Shown: piece after piece, positions 48,380 through 57,669 of the stretch
Numbering within the stretch: the stretch's first letter is position 1
Layout: each line of letters opens with the position of its first letter
Notes under the pieces: model-generated
The model's database searches: none
What the model saw: the letters and a program-made list of their open reading frames with translations, nothing else
Told to the model about the DNA's origin: nothing
Made by a program: the position numbers and the translations under genes
Source of the DNA: Clostridium sp. BJN0013
GTDB taxonomy: Bacteria > Bacillota > Clostridia > Clostridiales > Clostridiaceae
Direction: 5' to 3'
Length of the DNA: 64,000 bases
NCBI RefSeq assembly: GCF_040939125.1
Contig: NZ_CP162495.1
Location: forward strand, 3,720,001-3,784,000

Positions 48380-50854
48380 ATGAGAAAAAAAATATTGATT
48401 GTAGGTGGAGTAGCAGGCGGAGCTTCCACAGCCACAAGACTTAGAAGACTAGATGAAAATGCAGAAATAATTATGTTTGAAATGGATGAATATATATCCT
48501 TTGCAAATTGCGGTCTTCCCTACTACATAGGAAATACTATTAAAGATAGAGAAAGACTGCTGGTTGAAACACCGGAAGGTATGAAAGGTAAGTTTAATAT
48601 AGATGCCAGAATCAATAGTGAAGTCATCGGTATAGATGTCAACAAAAACACAGTAAAGGTAAAAAGCAAAGACCTTAGAACCTATGAAGAAAGTTATGAT
48701 TACCTGGTATTATCCCCTGGTGGAAAAGCCATCAGACCAAATATTGAAGGGATAAACAGTAAAAGGATTTTAACCTTGAGAAATATACCAGATACAGATA
48801 ACATAAAATCCCTTGTAGATAGGGAAAATATTCAAAATGCAGCCATTATAGGCGGCGGTTTTATTGGCATTGAAATGGCAGAAAATTTAAAAGAAAGAGG
48901 TCTTGACGTAACTTTAATTGAAGCTGCACCTCATATTTTAGCACCTTTTGATTCAGATATGGTGACTGCTCTTGAAAAAGAGTTGGAGGACAATGGCGTA
49001 AATATAATTTTAAATGATGGAGTTAAATCTTTTAAAGACAATGAAGGAAATGTGGAAATAACCCTTGGCAGCAATACAAAGGTTACTACGGATTTAGTTA
49101 TACTCGCCATAGGTGTGGCACCTAATACAAATTTTATAAAAGACAGTGGAATAAACCTGGGAATTAAAGGACATATATTGGTCAACAATAAAATGCAGAC
49201 AAATATTAAAAATATTTATGCTGTGGGAGATGCCATAGAAGTAGTAGATTTCATAAATGGTAATAATACTGCAATTGCACTGGCAGGTCCTGCCAATAAG
49301 CAGGGAAGAATAGCAGCAGACAATATATGTGGAGTAGATTCTACCTACGATGGAACCCAAGGTACTGCAATAATTAAAGTATTCAGTTTAGCTGGGGCAA
49401 GTACAGGAAATAATGAAAGAACTTTAAAAAAATTTAACATTCCATATAAAGTTATATATGTTCACCCAACATCCCACGCATCCTATTACCCTGATGCACT
49501 TCCGTTATCTTTAAAACTCATCTTTAATCAGGAAGGTAAAATTTTAGGTGCACAAAGTACAGGTTATGATGGTGTGGATAAAAGAATTGACATTATTGCC
49601 ACAGCCATTCGCCTTGGGGGTACAGTAAAGGATTTGACCAAACTTGAACTAAGTTATTCTCCTCCATTTTCATCCGCAAAAGATCCTGTGAATATGGCAG
49701 GCTTTGTGGCAGAAAATGTTTTATCCGGGAAAGTAGAAATTATAACTCCAGAAGAATTTTTAAATTATAACAAAGAAAATATCCTTATTTTAGATGTACA
49801 TGCAAAAATAGAATTTGACAACCAGCACATTGAAGGTGCCTTAAATATTCCTTTAGATGAACTAAGAAACAGACTGGAAGAACTAGATAAAAATAAAGAA
49901 ATCATAGCCTATTGTAAGGTGGGTTTAAGAAGTTATACTGCAGCTAGAATACTTTCTCAACATGGATACAAAGTTAAAATTCTAACAGGGGGATATAAAA
50001 GTTATGAATTATTAAATTTCAAACCTAAAAAATTTGATGATACCAAAGTTTCACCAGAAAAAAAATCAAATTTCAATAATCAGACTATAGGTTTAAAATT
50101 TGATTCAGAGGAACCTTCTTATAACAAAAGTGTAAATGCCTGCGGTCTTTCCTGCCCGGGACCTCTTATGCAGACAAAATCCTCTATTGATGATTTAGAA
50201 CAGGGAGAAATTCTTAAAGTAACTGCTTCTGATCCAGGCTTTTATGAAGATATTAAGGCATGGTGCAGGAGAACTGATAATGACCTTATTAGTTTGAGCA
50301 AAAATAATTGCAATGTAACGGCTTTTATAAAAAAAAACAATGAACTAAATTCGAAAAATGCTAAAATCCGTAAAATATCATATAATGATAATAAAACTAT
50401 TGTGGTATTCAGCGGTGATTTAGATAAGGCACTAGCCTCTTTTATAATTGCCAATGGAGCTGCTTCAATGGGTAAAAAAGTTACAATGTTTTTTACCTTC
50501 TGGGGACTAAATATATTAAGAAAACCTGAAAAAGTACCTGTAAAAAAACAATTCATGGATTCTATGTTTGGAAAAATGATGCCCCGTGGAAGCAAAAAAT
50601 TGAAATTGTCCAATATGAATATGTTAGGAATGGGTACAAAAATGATGAGAAAAGTTATGAAGAATAAAAATATAAGTTCCCTGGAAGATTTAATAAAATC
50701 TGCCATAGACGGTGGTATTGAAATAGTAGCCTGTCAAATGTCCATGGATGTCATGGGACTTAAAAAGGAAGAACTCATTGAGGGAGTTAAACTAGGCGGA
50801 GTAGGCTACTATCTGGGTGAAGCAGAAGACTCAAATGTAAACTTGTTTATTTAA
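48380..50854 (+). CDS. Four-domain sulfur-transfer flavoprotein: CoA-disulfide/persulfide reductase, rhodanese, TusA and DsrE
   Basis: 824 residues from the ATG at 48380 (GGAGGAATTTTC upstream). Residues 1-440 are a CoA-disulfide reductase-type flavoprotein: GGVAGGASTATRLRRL at 9, redox Cys44 in SFANCGLPYY, and GGGFIGIEMAENL near 155. Residues about 455-545 are rhodanese, with the active Cys in IIAYCKVGLRSY. Residues about 590-655 are TusA-like with CGLSCPGPLMQTK. The rest is DsrE/F-like, with FSGDLDKALASFIIANGAA and a C-terminal CQMSMDVMG Cys. The chain could pass sulfane sulfur between domains. An ArsR gene lies just upstream. Confidence 0.92.
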   Translation: MRKKILIVGGVAGGASTATRLRRLDENAEIIMFEMDEYISFANCGLPYYIGNTIKDRERLLVETPEGMKGKFNIDARINSEVIGIDVNKNTVKVKSKDLRTYEESYDYLVLSPGGKAIRPNIEGINSKRILTLRNIPDTDNIKSLVDRENIQNAAIIGGGFIGIEMAENLKERGLDVTLIEAAPHILAPFDSDMVTALEKELEDNGVNIILNDGVKSFKDNEGNVEITLGSNTKVTTDLVILAIGVAPNTNFIKDSGINLGIKGHILVNNKMQTNIKNIYAVGDAIEVVDFINGNNTAIALAGPANKQGRIAADNICGVDSTYDGTQGTAIIKVFSLAGASTGNNERTLKKFNIPYKVIYVHPTSHASYYPDALPLSLKLIFNQEGKILGAQSTGYDGVDKRIDIIATAIRLGGTVKDLTKLELSYSPPFSSAKDPVNMAGFVAENVLSGKVEIITPEEFLNYNKENILILDVHAKIEFDNQHIEGALNIPLDELRNRLEELDKNKEIIAYCKVGLRSYTAARILSQHGYKVKILTGGYKSYELLNFKPKKFDDTKVSPEKKSNFNNQTIGLKFDSEEPSYNKSVNACGLSCPGPLMQTKSSIDDLEQGEILKVTASDPGFYEDIKAWCRRTDNDLISLSKNNCNVTAFIKKNNELNSKNAKIRKISYNDNKTIVVFSGDLDKALASFIIANGAASMGKKVTMFFTFWGLNILRKPEKVPVKKQFMDSMFGKMMPRGSKKLKLSNMNMLGMGTKMMRKVMKNKNISSLEDLIKSAIDGGIEIVACQMSMDVMGLKKEELIEGVKLGGVGYYLGEAEDSNVNLFI

Positions 50855-50863
50855 AATTGTGTA

Positions 50864-50906
50864 AAAAATTCAAGTATTGAATTTAAAATTCAATACTTGA
50901 ATTTTT
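50864..50906. terminator. Bidirectional terminator between the sulfur gene and glnB-type gene
   Basis: A nearly perfect stem of about 20 bp (50864-50884 with 50886-50906, arms around TTCAAGTATTGAAT), flanked by A- and T-runs. It serves both convergent genes. Confidence 0.9.
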
Positions 50907-50913
50907 TTAAGAT

Positions 50914-51279
50914 CTAAGATTTTTTATACTGCAGAGCCGCTCTGCCTTCATCACCGGTACTTATACGTATAACATTTTCCACGTTATATACAAATATCTT
51001 TCCATCACCTATTTCTCCAGTATGAAGTACTTTTTTGGCAGTTTCAACCACAAGATCCACTGGTACTTCGCAAACAACTACCTCTACTTTTACTTTAGGT
51101 ATAAGATTAATATCCATAGCCAAACCTCGATAGTATTCCTTATGACCTTTCTGCATACCGCAGCCTGAAACATTGGTAACAGTCATACCTGTGATGCCGA
51201 TATCATCTAGTGCTTTTTTTAATTCCTCAAATCTGTCTTTAGAAGTAATAATATCTACTTTAGTAAGCTTATCACTCAT
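50914..51279 (-). CDS. P-II nitrogen regulatory protein
   Basis: A 121-residue P-II trimer subunit: start KVDIITSKDRFEELKKALDDIGI, T-loop KGHKEYYRGLAMDINLIPKVKV, and C-terminal GEIGDGKIFVYNVENVIRI. The T-loop Tyr normally uridylylated (RGAEY) is Met55 (RGLAM), so uridylylation at that site cannot occur; 2-oxoglutarate/ATP/ADP sensing is still expected. It lies 112 bases after amtB on the same strand, the common amtB-glnK order, and should gate AmtB. Confidence 0.93.
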   Translation of the reverse strand: MSDKLTKVDIITSKDRFEELKKALDDIGITGMTVTNVSGCGMQKGHKEYYRGLAMDINLIPKVKVEVVVCEVPVDLVVETAKKVLHTGEIGDGKIFVYNVENVIRISTGDEGRAALQYKKS

Positions 51280-51391
51280 TATTTTACCTCCTTATTAAAC
51301 ACATATTTCAATATCCTGAAATGACGTAAAAATATCCTATACAAATTTATATTATTCTATTCATCAATAAATATACAGATAGGGTCTATCT

Positions 51392-52621
51392 TTAAACTCC
51401 TATTCCTCCATAAGCCTCTTCACCGTGTTCTGTAACATCAAGACCTGTCTGTTCGTCTTTTTCAGTTGCTCTCATACTGCTTACTGCATTAATTACTTTA
51501 ATTATAATAAATGTAACTACTGCTGCGTATATAACTGTAGCTAAAATAGCTATAAGCTGAATTCCAACCAACTTTGGATTTCCATGTATCAATCCATTTG
51601 ATCCAGCTGAATTTATCGCTGTCCATGCAAATATTCCCGTAGCGATTCCTCCCCATATTCCTCCTACGCCGTGGCATCCAAAAGCATCTAGTGCATCATC
51701 ATATCCTAATTTGGATTTAACAAAAGTAATTGAAATATAACATATGGCTCCGCCTATTAGACCAATAATCAATGAAGCCAAAGGACTTACAAATCCTGCA
51801 CCTGGAGTTATAGCTACAAGACCTGCTACTATTCCACTGGCAACTCCAAGAGAAGTTACTTTCTTTCTATATATATATTCACAAATAGCCCAACTTACAG
51901 CTGAAGCCGCTGCGGAGGTATTTGTAGTAACAAACGCATTTACTGCTACACCATTTACGCCAAGACCACTTCCAGCATTAAATCCATACCAGCCAAACCA
52001 GAGAAGTGCAGCTCCAAGACAAGTTAAAGGAAGATTACTAGGTTTGCCTACATTCTTTCTTTTACCCAGCATCAATGCTGCCACAAGTCCTGATACACCT
52101 GAACTTATATGAACTACATTACCACCTGCAAAATCTAAAGCTCCAAGGTTCTTAAGCCAGCCGCCTGTTCCCCATACCCAATGGGCAATAGGATCATAAA
52201 CAAAAGTTGTCCAAAGCAAAAGAAACGCGATCCAGTGCATAAATTTCATTCTCTCTGCAATAGATCCAGATATAAGTGCAGGAGTTATTATTGCAAACAT
52301 AAGCTGAAACATCATAAATACTTGTTGAGGAATTGTACCTGCATAATCTGCATTTGGTGCAAATCCCACTCCTTTTAAACCTGCAAAATTAAAACCACCT
52401 ATGAATCCACCAATATTGTTTCCAAAACACAGTGTATATCCTATAAGTATCCACTGTATGGATATTACTACCAGGGCTGAATAACTATGAAGAGTACTAT
52501 TTAATGTATTCTTGCCTCTAACCATTCCTCCATAAAATAAAGCTAGTCCCGGAGTCATTATCATTACTAAAGCTGCACTAATAATGACAAATACAGTATC
52601 TGCTGCATTCACTCCACTCAT
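51392..52621 (-). CDS. amtB: Ammonium transporter
   Basis: 409 residues with eleven predicted membrane helices. The Amt signature segments are GLALFYGGMVRGKNTLNS near 25, DFAGGNVVHISSGVSGLVAALMLGKRK near 163 (twin-His region) and FGCHGVGGIWGGIATGIFAW near 313 with the second pore His. The N-terminus is already in the membrane, so no signal peptide is cleaved. It pairs with the P-II gene downstream. Confidence 0.96.
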   Translation of the reverse strand: MSGVNAADTVFVIISAALVMIMTPGLALFYGGMVRGKNTLNSTLHSYSALVVISIQWILIGYTLCFGNNIGGFIGGFNFAGLKGVGFAPNADYAGTIPQQVFMMFQLMFAIITPALISGSIAERMKFMHWIAFLLLWTTFVYDPIAHWVWGTGGWLKNLGALDFAGGNVVHISSGVSGLVAALMLGKRKNVGKPSNLPLTCLGAALLWFGWYGFNAGSGLGVNGVAVNAFVTTNTSAAASAVSWAICEYIYRKKVTSLGVASGIVAGLVAITPGAGFVSPLASLIIGLIGGAICYISITFVKSKLGYDDALDAFGCHGVGGIWGGIATGIFAWTAINSAGSNGLIHGNPKLVGIQLIAILATVIYAAVVTFIIIKVINAVSSMRATEKDEQTGLDVTEHGEEAYGGIGV

Positions 52622-53279
52622 AAAAATACCTCCTTAAAAATAAATTAATAAAAAAATTATAAGTTTTTTAAATATATTTTTTCTGCAACCTTTAAAAAAC
52701 TTATTTATATAATACTAACTTTTATACAAATTATCAATAGAAATATTGAAATTTTATTAATTTATTATTTTATATATATGTATATTAATAATTGCAAATT
52801 TTAATGCATATATAGAAATTTAAGGGAGTATATTAAAATTGTTGTATTATACTTTAAATGATGAAATAAAAATACAATTTTATAATTTTGAATTTTTTGT
52901 GTTCATATTCCATAAGGTGAATACTGGATAAATAATGATTTGAAATATACTGTATTTAAAATTACCCTAATAAAATCATTTTCATAGTAATATATTCTAT
53001 ATTTTCATATATAAATAATTACTTTATTTTTCCATATATTGATTTCATTTAAAATAATATAGTTAAAAACACTTTTATACAATTTTTTGTAATGCAATAA
53101 TATATTCACCATTTGACATATATATATATTAAAATATCAATTTTCTGCAATTTATATTATGATTTTATTATTATTTTTACGTATATATATGATAATTATC
53201 ATATATATATTAACTTTTTATAAAAATATTTTTTTATTATAGTTAATATAAAATAAAATTTTTTTATAACCTATTTGTA
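52622..53279. other. Gap of 658 bp upstream of amtB
   Basis: Very AT-rich and without a credible ORF or recognised RNA. The one strong feature is a perfect 28-bp palindrome at 53182-53209. The amtB promoter should lie just upstream of 52640; a long T-rich tract follows. Confidence 0.5.
53182..53209. promoter_or_regulatory. Perfect 28-bp palindrome, candidate operator
   Basis: The centre is TGATAATTATCA, extended by alternating AT on both sides. TGATAA/TTATCA half-sites resemble iron-regulator (Fur-like) sequences, though the classic 7-1-7 spacing is absent. There is no U-run or loop for a terminator. It lies about 560 bases from amtB and 70 bases downstream of the DUF134 gene. Confidence 0.4.
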
Positions 53280-53729
53280 TTAAGAATGTTTATTTTCTTT
53301 TACGCACCATTTATCACAAAAATTTGCTTTTTTATTACACACAATTTTCCTGGAACCACAGGATGGGCAAATATTTCTATCCTGTTCATAATTTACTTCA
53401 TATATATTACCACAATTAAAACATTTAAATTTACATAAATTAGTGGTATAGTTTCCTCCTTCTATTTTTATAGCATTTCCTTGAATTAAAGCAAGAGCCA
53501 CTTTCTTTCGTGCACTGTCTATAATATTTTGAAAAGTTTGCCTTGACACTTTCATTCTTTCAGCACATTCTTGTTGATTTAATGATTCTATATCTTTAAG
53601 TCTTATTGCTTCAAGTTCCTCTAATTTTAAAGAAACTTCCTTTATTTCGCATTTAGGTCTTCCAATCGGTGTGAAACACGTATATTTTGGGAAAAATTCT
53701 ATTCTTCTAAACTTTATAGGTCTTGGCAT
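53280..53729 (-). CDS. DUF134 (UPF0251) family DNA-binding protein
   Basis: 149 residues. The family start is MPRPIKFRRI...FTPIGRP. A sigma-factor-like helix-turn-helix follows (LEELEAIRLKDIESLNQQECAERMKVSRQTFQNI near 30-70). A C-terminal zinc-ribbon-type Cys set is CFNCG...CPSCGSRK..C...CDKWC. The family often accompanies NifX/NifB-like iron-molybdenum-cofactor proteins and Mrp ATPases; an Mrp gene lies 420 bases upstream. The function is not established. Confidence 0.85.
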   Translation of the reverse strand: MPRPIKFRRIEFFPKYTCFTPIGRPKCEIKEVSLKLEELEAIRLKDIESLNQQECAERMKVSRQTFQNIIDSARKKVALALIQGNAIKIEGGNYTTNLCKFKCFNCGNIYEVNYEQDRNICPSCGSRKIVCNKKANFCDKWCVKENKHS

Positions 53730-54147
53730 ATTTTCTCTCCTTTATATTTAATACATAGTATTATCTCATTAAATAAGCATTTTACAAGGGATACAATTGA
53801 AATACTACAATAAATTTATTATAGTATTAAATTCATTAATAAATATCCTCCCACTACTATATTGGATAATGTTTGTTTATAGTAAAAAATAATACTACAC
53901 CACAATATTTAATATTAAAAATAATAATTTATCAATGAGATGCTATTATATTAATTAATTCAGTTTATAATAAATAATATAATAAAAATAACTCTGATTT
54001 TCTGCAATCAAAAGCAGGACAACTATACCTGCCCTGCCATAAAACTCTATATTTTTAAAATTAAATGCTGTAACTACCTTAAGTTACTATGTACTCATAT
54101 ACATTTATACTTATAACATTTTACTTGTGAATGTGAAACTCCATCAA
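53730..54147. other. Gap between Mrp and DUF134 genes
   Basis: 418 bases with no gene. A GC-rich hairpin, GCAGG...CCTGC (about 54014-54033), followed on the minus strand by TTTTG, is a probable terminator for the Mrp gene. The rest is AT-rich. Confidence 0.45.
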
Positions 54148-54993
54148 TTATTTCTTTAAAGATATATCCTTTAAACTATCAATTATATTTTGAACGATAG
54201 GTTTAAAAATGTTCTCAAGACTTTCACTTATACTCTCATCTCCCTGTTCTGACAAACTGCTTATATCGCTTAACATAGGAAGTTCCCCTAAAAGTTTTAA
54301 ATCCATATCTTTTAAAAATTTATCTGTACTTTCACCGTTAAAAAGTTTTATCTGTTTACCACAGTCTGGACAGGTTATATAACTCATGTTTTCAATAACC
54401 CCCAGTATGTTAATATTCATAGTTCTTACCATATTTACAGCTTTTGAAACTATCATAGATACTAAATCCTGTGGTACGGATATCATAACTATACCATCTA
54501 TAGGCATAGATTGCATTACAGTAAGTGCTACATCTCCTGTTCCTGGAGGCATATCAATTATTAAATAATCCAGCTCCCCCCATATTACATCTGTCCATAA
54601 TTGTTTAACTGCACCACCTATTACCGGCCCTCTCCATATGACCGGCTGGCTTTCATCTTCTAAAAGTAGATTTAATGATATAGCCTTTATTGCATCTTTT
54701 GTGTCTACAGGTACTATAAATTCCTCCGTAGTTTCAGCTCTTTTGCCTTTTAAACCCATTAAATTAGGAATACTTGGTCCTGTTATATCTGCATCTAAAA
54801 TTCCTACACTATATCCCATCTTTTTCAACTGTTTAGCCACAAGCACAGAAATTGATGATTTTCCTACACCTCCTTTACCACTCATAATACCAATAAGTTT
54901 TTTTACCTTATTATAGGGATTAAAATCAATATCACAACTTTCCTTATCTTTGCTACATCCATCATTTGATGGACATGAACTACAATCTGACAT
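54148..54993 (-). CDS. Mrp/NBP35-family P-loop ATPase (iron-sulfur carrier)
   Basis: 281 residues from the ATG at 54993 (AGGAGATG upstream). An upstream in-frame start 25 codons earlier lacks that site. The N-terminus carries a CSSCPSNDGC...C Cys set, the deviant Walker A GKGGVGKSSIS lies near 40, and there is DADITGPSIP. The C-terminal CPDCGKQ near 222 is the conserved CxxC that binds a bridging [4Fe-4S]. It probably delivers clusters to apoproteins and stands alone. Confidence 0.9.
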   Translation of the reverse strand: MSDCSSCPSNDGCSKDKESCDIDFNPYNKVKKLIGIMSGKGGVGKSSISVLVAKQLKKMGYSVGILDADITGPSIPNLMGLKGKRAETTEEFIVPVDTKDAIKAISLNLLLEDESQPVIWRGPVIGGAVKQLWTDVIWGELDYLIIDMPPGTGDVALTVMQSMPIDGIVMISVPQDLVSMIVSKAVNMVRTMNINILGVIENMSYITCPDCGKQIKLFNGESTDKFLKDMDLKLLGELPMLSDISSLSEQGDESISESLENIFKPIVQNIIDSLKDISLKK

Positions 54994-55248
54994 AAAATCA
55001 TCTCCTATATCTACATTGGCATTTGCCATTTTTATATTACGCCTATTTATTATTATTGTCAAACACATATCAAACTATAAGATTTATTGAAAGTATATTA
55101 AATATATTAATAGGTCTTATAATAGAATTAACCTATATAAGACCCTGTATTATATTTTTTGTATAATAGCATAACATACTCTAAAGTCTCAATTCAATAT
55201 TTTTTACACATTTAAAAAATAAATATCTAGTAAATAGTTATTTAAATA

Positions 55249-55398
55249 TCAAATACTTCATAAGGTTCAGGTGAAGTTTGCACAGAGGAATGCTTTTTTC
55301 CATCCGAACCTCAGAAGAACTTATAAAGGTGCACAGCAGTGCTTATCTCCCATTTTGAAGAATATGGGAGTATTAGCTAATTCCAGCGTTGGGATAAA
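55249..55398 (+). repeat. Dispersed structured element, copy C
   Basis: 150 bp, from TCAAATACTTCATAAGGTTC to GCGTTGGGATAAA. It ends at 55398, directly against the ilvA stop codon (55401-55399). Hairpin 1 is GGTTCAGGTGAA against TTCCATCCGAACC with substituted pairs. The mini-hairpin is GCAC-AGCA-GTGC, a perfect 4-bp stem where copy B has a wobble. The second large hairpin is CTCCCAT against ATGGGAG, 7 bp. Confidence 0.8.
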
Positions 55399-56637
55399 CT
55401 AATATACCTTATCAATATTATATCCATGTTCATTTAAGGATTTAATTATATCTTCTATATGATCATGTCCATTAGTCTCAACTGTTACTTCTAAGGCTAC
55501 GTGTTTTAACCTATCAATAGCTTTAAACTGATTATGATCTAATTTTATTATATTTGCACACTTTTCTGCTAAAATTTTTGATATCTGTAAAAGCTGTCCT
55601 GGAGTATCCTTCAGTTTAACTGAAAAACAAAATATCCTTCCCCGTGAAACAAGTCCATGATTTAAAAGCGCCGACATTGTTACTACATCTATATTTCCAC
55701 CACTTATTAAACAAACCACTTTTTTATTTTTAAATTTCAGCTTGCTTAATGCAGACAGTGACATCGCTCCTGTGGCTTCCGCCACAAGCTTATGCTTTTC
55801 CAAAAGAATATATACGTCCTCCATAAGTTCTTGATCACTTACTGTAACAATTTCATCTACATATTTTTTTATAACTTGAAATGTTAATTCCCCTGGATTT
55901 TTCACTGCTGCCCCATCTGCAATGGTATCAATATTTTCCGCACTGACCAGCTTTCCTGTATCAAAAGAACGCTTCATAGGATTAGCCCCTTCAGCCTGAA
56001 CTCCTATTATTTTTATATTGGGATTAACGGACTTCGCAGCCACCGATATGCCACTTATCAAGCCTCCTCCACCTATTGGTACTACTATAGCATCCACATC
56101 CTTCAACTTTTCTATAATCTCAAGAGCTATTGTTCCCTGGCCTGCCATTACATCCAAATCATCAAAAGGATGTATAAAAGTATATCCTTTTTCTTTCTCA
56201 AGTCTCTTAGCTTCTTCATAGGCCTCATCATAAACTTTTCCTTTAAGTACTACTTGCGCTCCATAATTTTTAGTGGCCTGCACTTTAATAAGTGGTGTAG
56301 TTTCAGGCATGACAATTGTAGCTTCAATTCCAAGTTTGTTTGCAGCATAAGCAACTCCCTGGGCATGATTTCCTGCTGAAGAAGCAATCAATCCCTTCTT
56401 TTTATTATCCTCACTTAATTTAGAAATTTTATTTAGAGCACCTCTTAATTTAAACGCCCCAGTTATCTGTAAATTTTCTGGCTTTATATATACCTGATTT
56501 CCACTTTCCAAACTATATTCCGAGCTATATATTAATTCCGTATTTATACATATGTCCTTTATTCTTTTTCTAGCTTCCAATACATCTTCTAAAGTTAAAT
56601 GTGCTTCTTTTGTTTCTAAAGTTAACATTTCTTTCAT
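55399..56637 (-). CDS. ilvA: Threonine ammonia-lyase (threonine dehydratase) with ACT domain
   Basis: It deaminates threonine to 2-oxobutyrate, the first step to isoleucine. 412 residues: the PLP Lys is in ITGAFKLRGA near 58, the PLP phosphate loop IGGGGLISG near 190, and a single C-terminal ACT-like domain (about 330-412) begins at RIFCFSVKLKDTPGQL. It has one ACT domain, as in the shorter TdcB/IlvA2 type. The T-box leader with an Ile specifier points to the biosynthetic role. Confidence 0.92.
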   Translation of the reverse strand: MKEMLTLETKEAHLTLEDVLEARKRIKDICINTELIYSSEYSLESGNQVYIKPENLQITGAFKLRGALNKISKLSEDNKKKGLIASSAGNHAQGVAYAANKLGIEATIVMPETTPLIKVQATKNYGAQVVLKGKVYDEAYEEAKRLEKEKGYTFIHPFDDLDVMAGQGTIALEIIEKLKDVDAIVVPIGGGGLISGISVAAKSVNPNIKIIGVQAEGANPMKRSFDTGKLVSAENIDTIADGAAVKNPGELTFQVIKKYVDEIVTVSDQELMEDVYILLEKHKLVAEATGAMSLSALSKLKFKNKKVVCLISGGNIDVVTMSALLNHGLVSRGRIFCFSVKLKDTPGQLLQISKILAEKCANIIKLDHNQFKAIDRLKHVALEVTVETNGHDHIEDIIKSLNEHGYNIDKVY

Positions 56638-56689
56638 AATTTTAAGTCTCCCCTCTAATTATTCGTATTAAAAGATTATATTTTTATAA

Positions 56690-57000
56690 ATAAAAAAATC
56701 TTTCATACTCATAAACACTTTACATATGCTTATAAGGACGAAAGATTAACATTCCGTGATACCACCTTATTTGCAATTAGATACTCTAACTGCCACTCAT
56801 TTTTCAGGTCAGTTTCAAACAATTAAATATATATTATCCACTATAACCCTAACCAAGTACCGCTGGTAGACGTCCTCGTTTACTAGACAAAAGTCTTTCT
56901 ACTCGGAAACTCCGGAGTGATTATTATATATTTATATTAACACCAACTTTCACCATCCGTCGGCTCTCTGAAGTTAATACGTTAAATATTTTTCTCTCCA
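56690..57000 (-). promoter_or_regulatory. T-box leader of ilvA, isoleucine specifier
   Basis: On the minus strand the T-box is AAGGTGGTATCACGGAA (56768-56752). A terminator stem, AATCTTTC with GAAAGATT (56697-56704 and 56740-56747), is followed by TTTTTTT. The specifier codon ATC (56921-56919) sits in the AATAATCACTCCGG context, with the expected A after it. Uncharged tRNA-Ile would stabilise the antiterminator and turn on ilvA. Confidence 0.88.
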
Positions 57001-57079
57001 TCTTAGTTTTTTACTTTTACTTAATTATATAATCTTGTAAAAAAGTATATTATTTTTATTGAAAAATGTCAATATAAAA
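57001..57079. other. Gap between queT and the ilvA leader
   Basis: 79 bases that should contain the promoter of the ilvA T-box transcript. I see no ORF and nothing structured. Confidence 0.4.
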
Positions 57080-57583
57080 TTAATAAAATTTTCTCAATTG
57101 TTTAACTAAAAATACGGCTAAAATAGCGGGAATTATCTGACCTACCAAAAGACTAAATACTAAAACTATATATTTGATATGTAAAAGATAAGATAACCAT
57201 ATAGGTACCCCAAATCCAGGTATAAAAATAATAGGTAATGCAATAAACCAATCATTAAATTTATACTTACTTATTAAATATACTAAAAGTGAAGTTATGA
57301 TACCTACAATTGCCCCTCCCAGCATATCAGGAAGTCCAAGGCCTCCCATTAAAGTATTGCTGATAAGATTACTCAATCCCATAGGCAAAATAAGAAATGG
57401 AAAAATGGCAGACAAACCATATAAAGATGTAGCTATCCTTATCTGAAATTGCATAAAAGCAAAGCTTTGGGTAAAATACATAACCACCACATATATTGCT
57501 ATAACAATGCCAGAGATAGCAATTTTATTTATTTTTGACAGAGATTTTTTATTTCTGAAAATATCTTTCTTTTCATATTGCAT
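57080..57583 (-). CDS. queT: QueT: ECF transporter substrate-binding component for queuosine precursor
   Basis: A 167-residue membrane protein with about five helices: NKIAISGIVIAIYVVVMYFT, LSAIFPFLILPMGLSNLISN, ML GGAIVGIITSLLVYLIS and a C-terminal pair. The segment YFTQSFAFMQFQIRIATSLYG near 40 is characteristic of the QueT (DUF988) family, which imports preQ1-type bases with a shared ECF module. It lies in the same direction as queC, with the IS110 element between. I saw no preQ1 riboswitch in front. Confidence 0.85.
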   Translation of the reverse strand: MQYEKKDIFRNKKSLSKINKIAISGIVIAIYVVVMYFTQSFAFMQFQIRIATSLYGLSAIFPFLILPMGLSNLISNTLMGGLGLPDMLGGAIVGIITSLLVYLISKYKFNDWFIALPIIFIPGFGVPIWLSYLLHIKYIVLVFSLLVGQIIPAILAVFLVKQLRKFY

Positions 57584-57669
57584 TTACTTCTCTCCTCGTA
57601 TAATATAGTTGTACCAATCAATAGAGATTAGATCATCTCTACTAACGGATATTTATAAATATAAATTAA

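Noticed and set aside
53182-53209. Rho-independent terminator
   Set aside because: The palindrome has no loop and no following U-run, and its arms are almost pure A/T.
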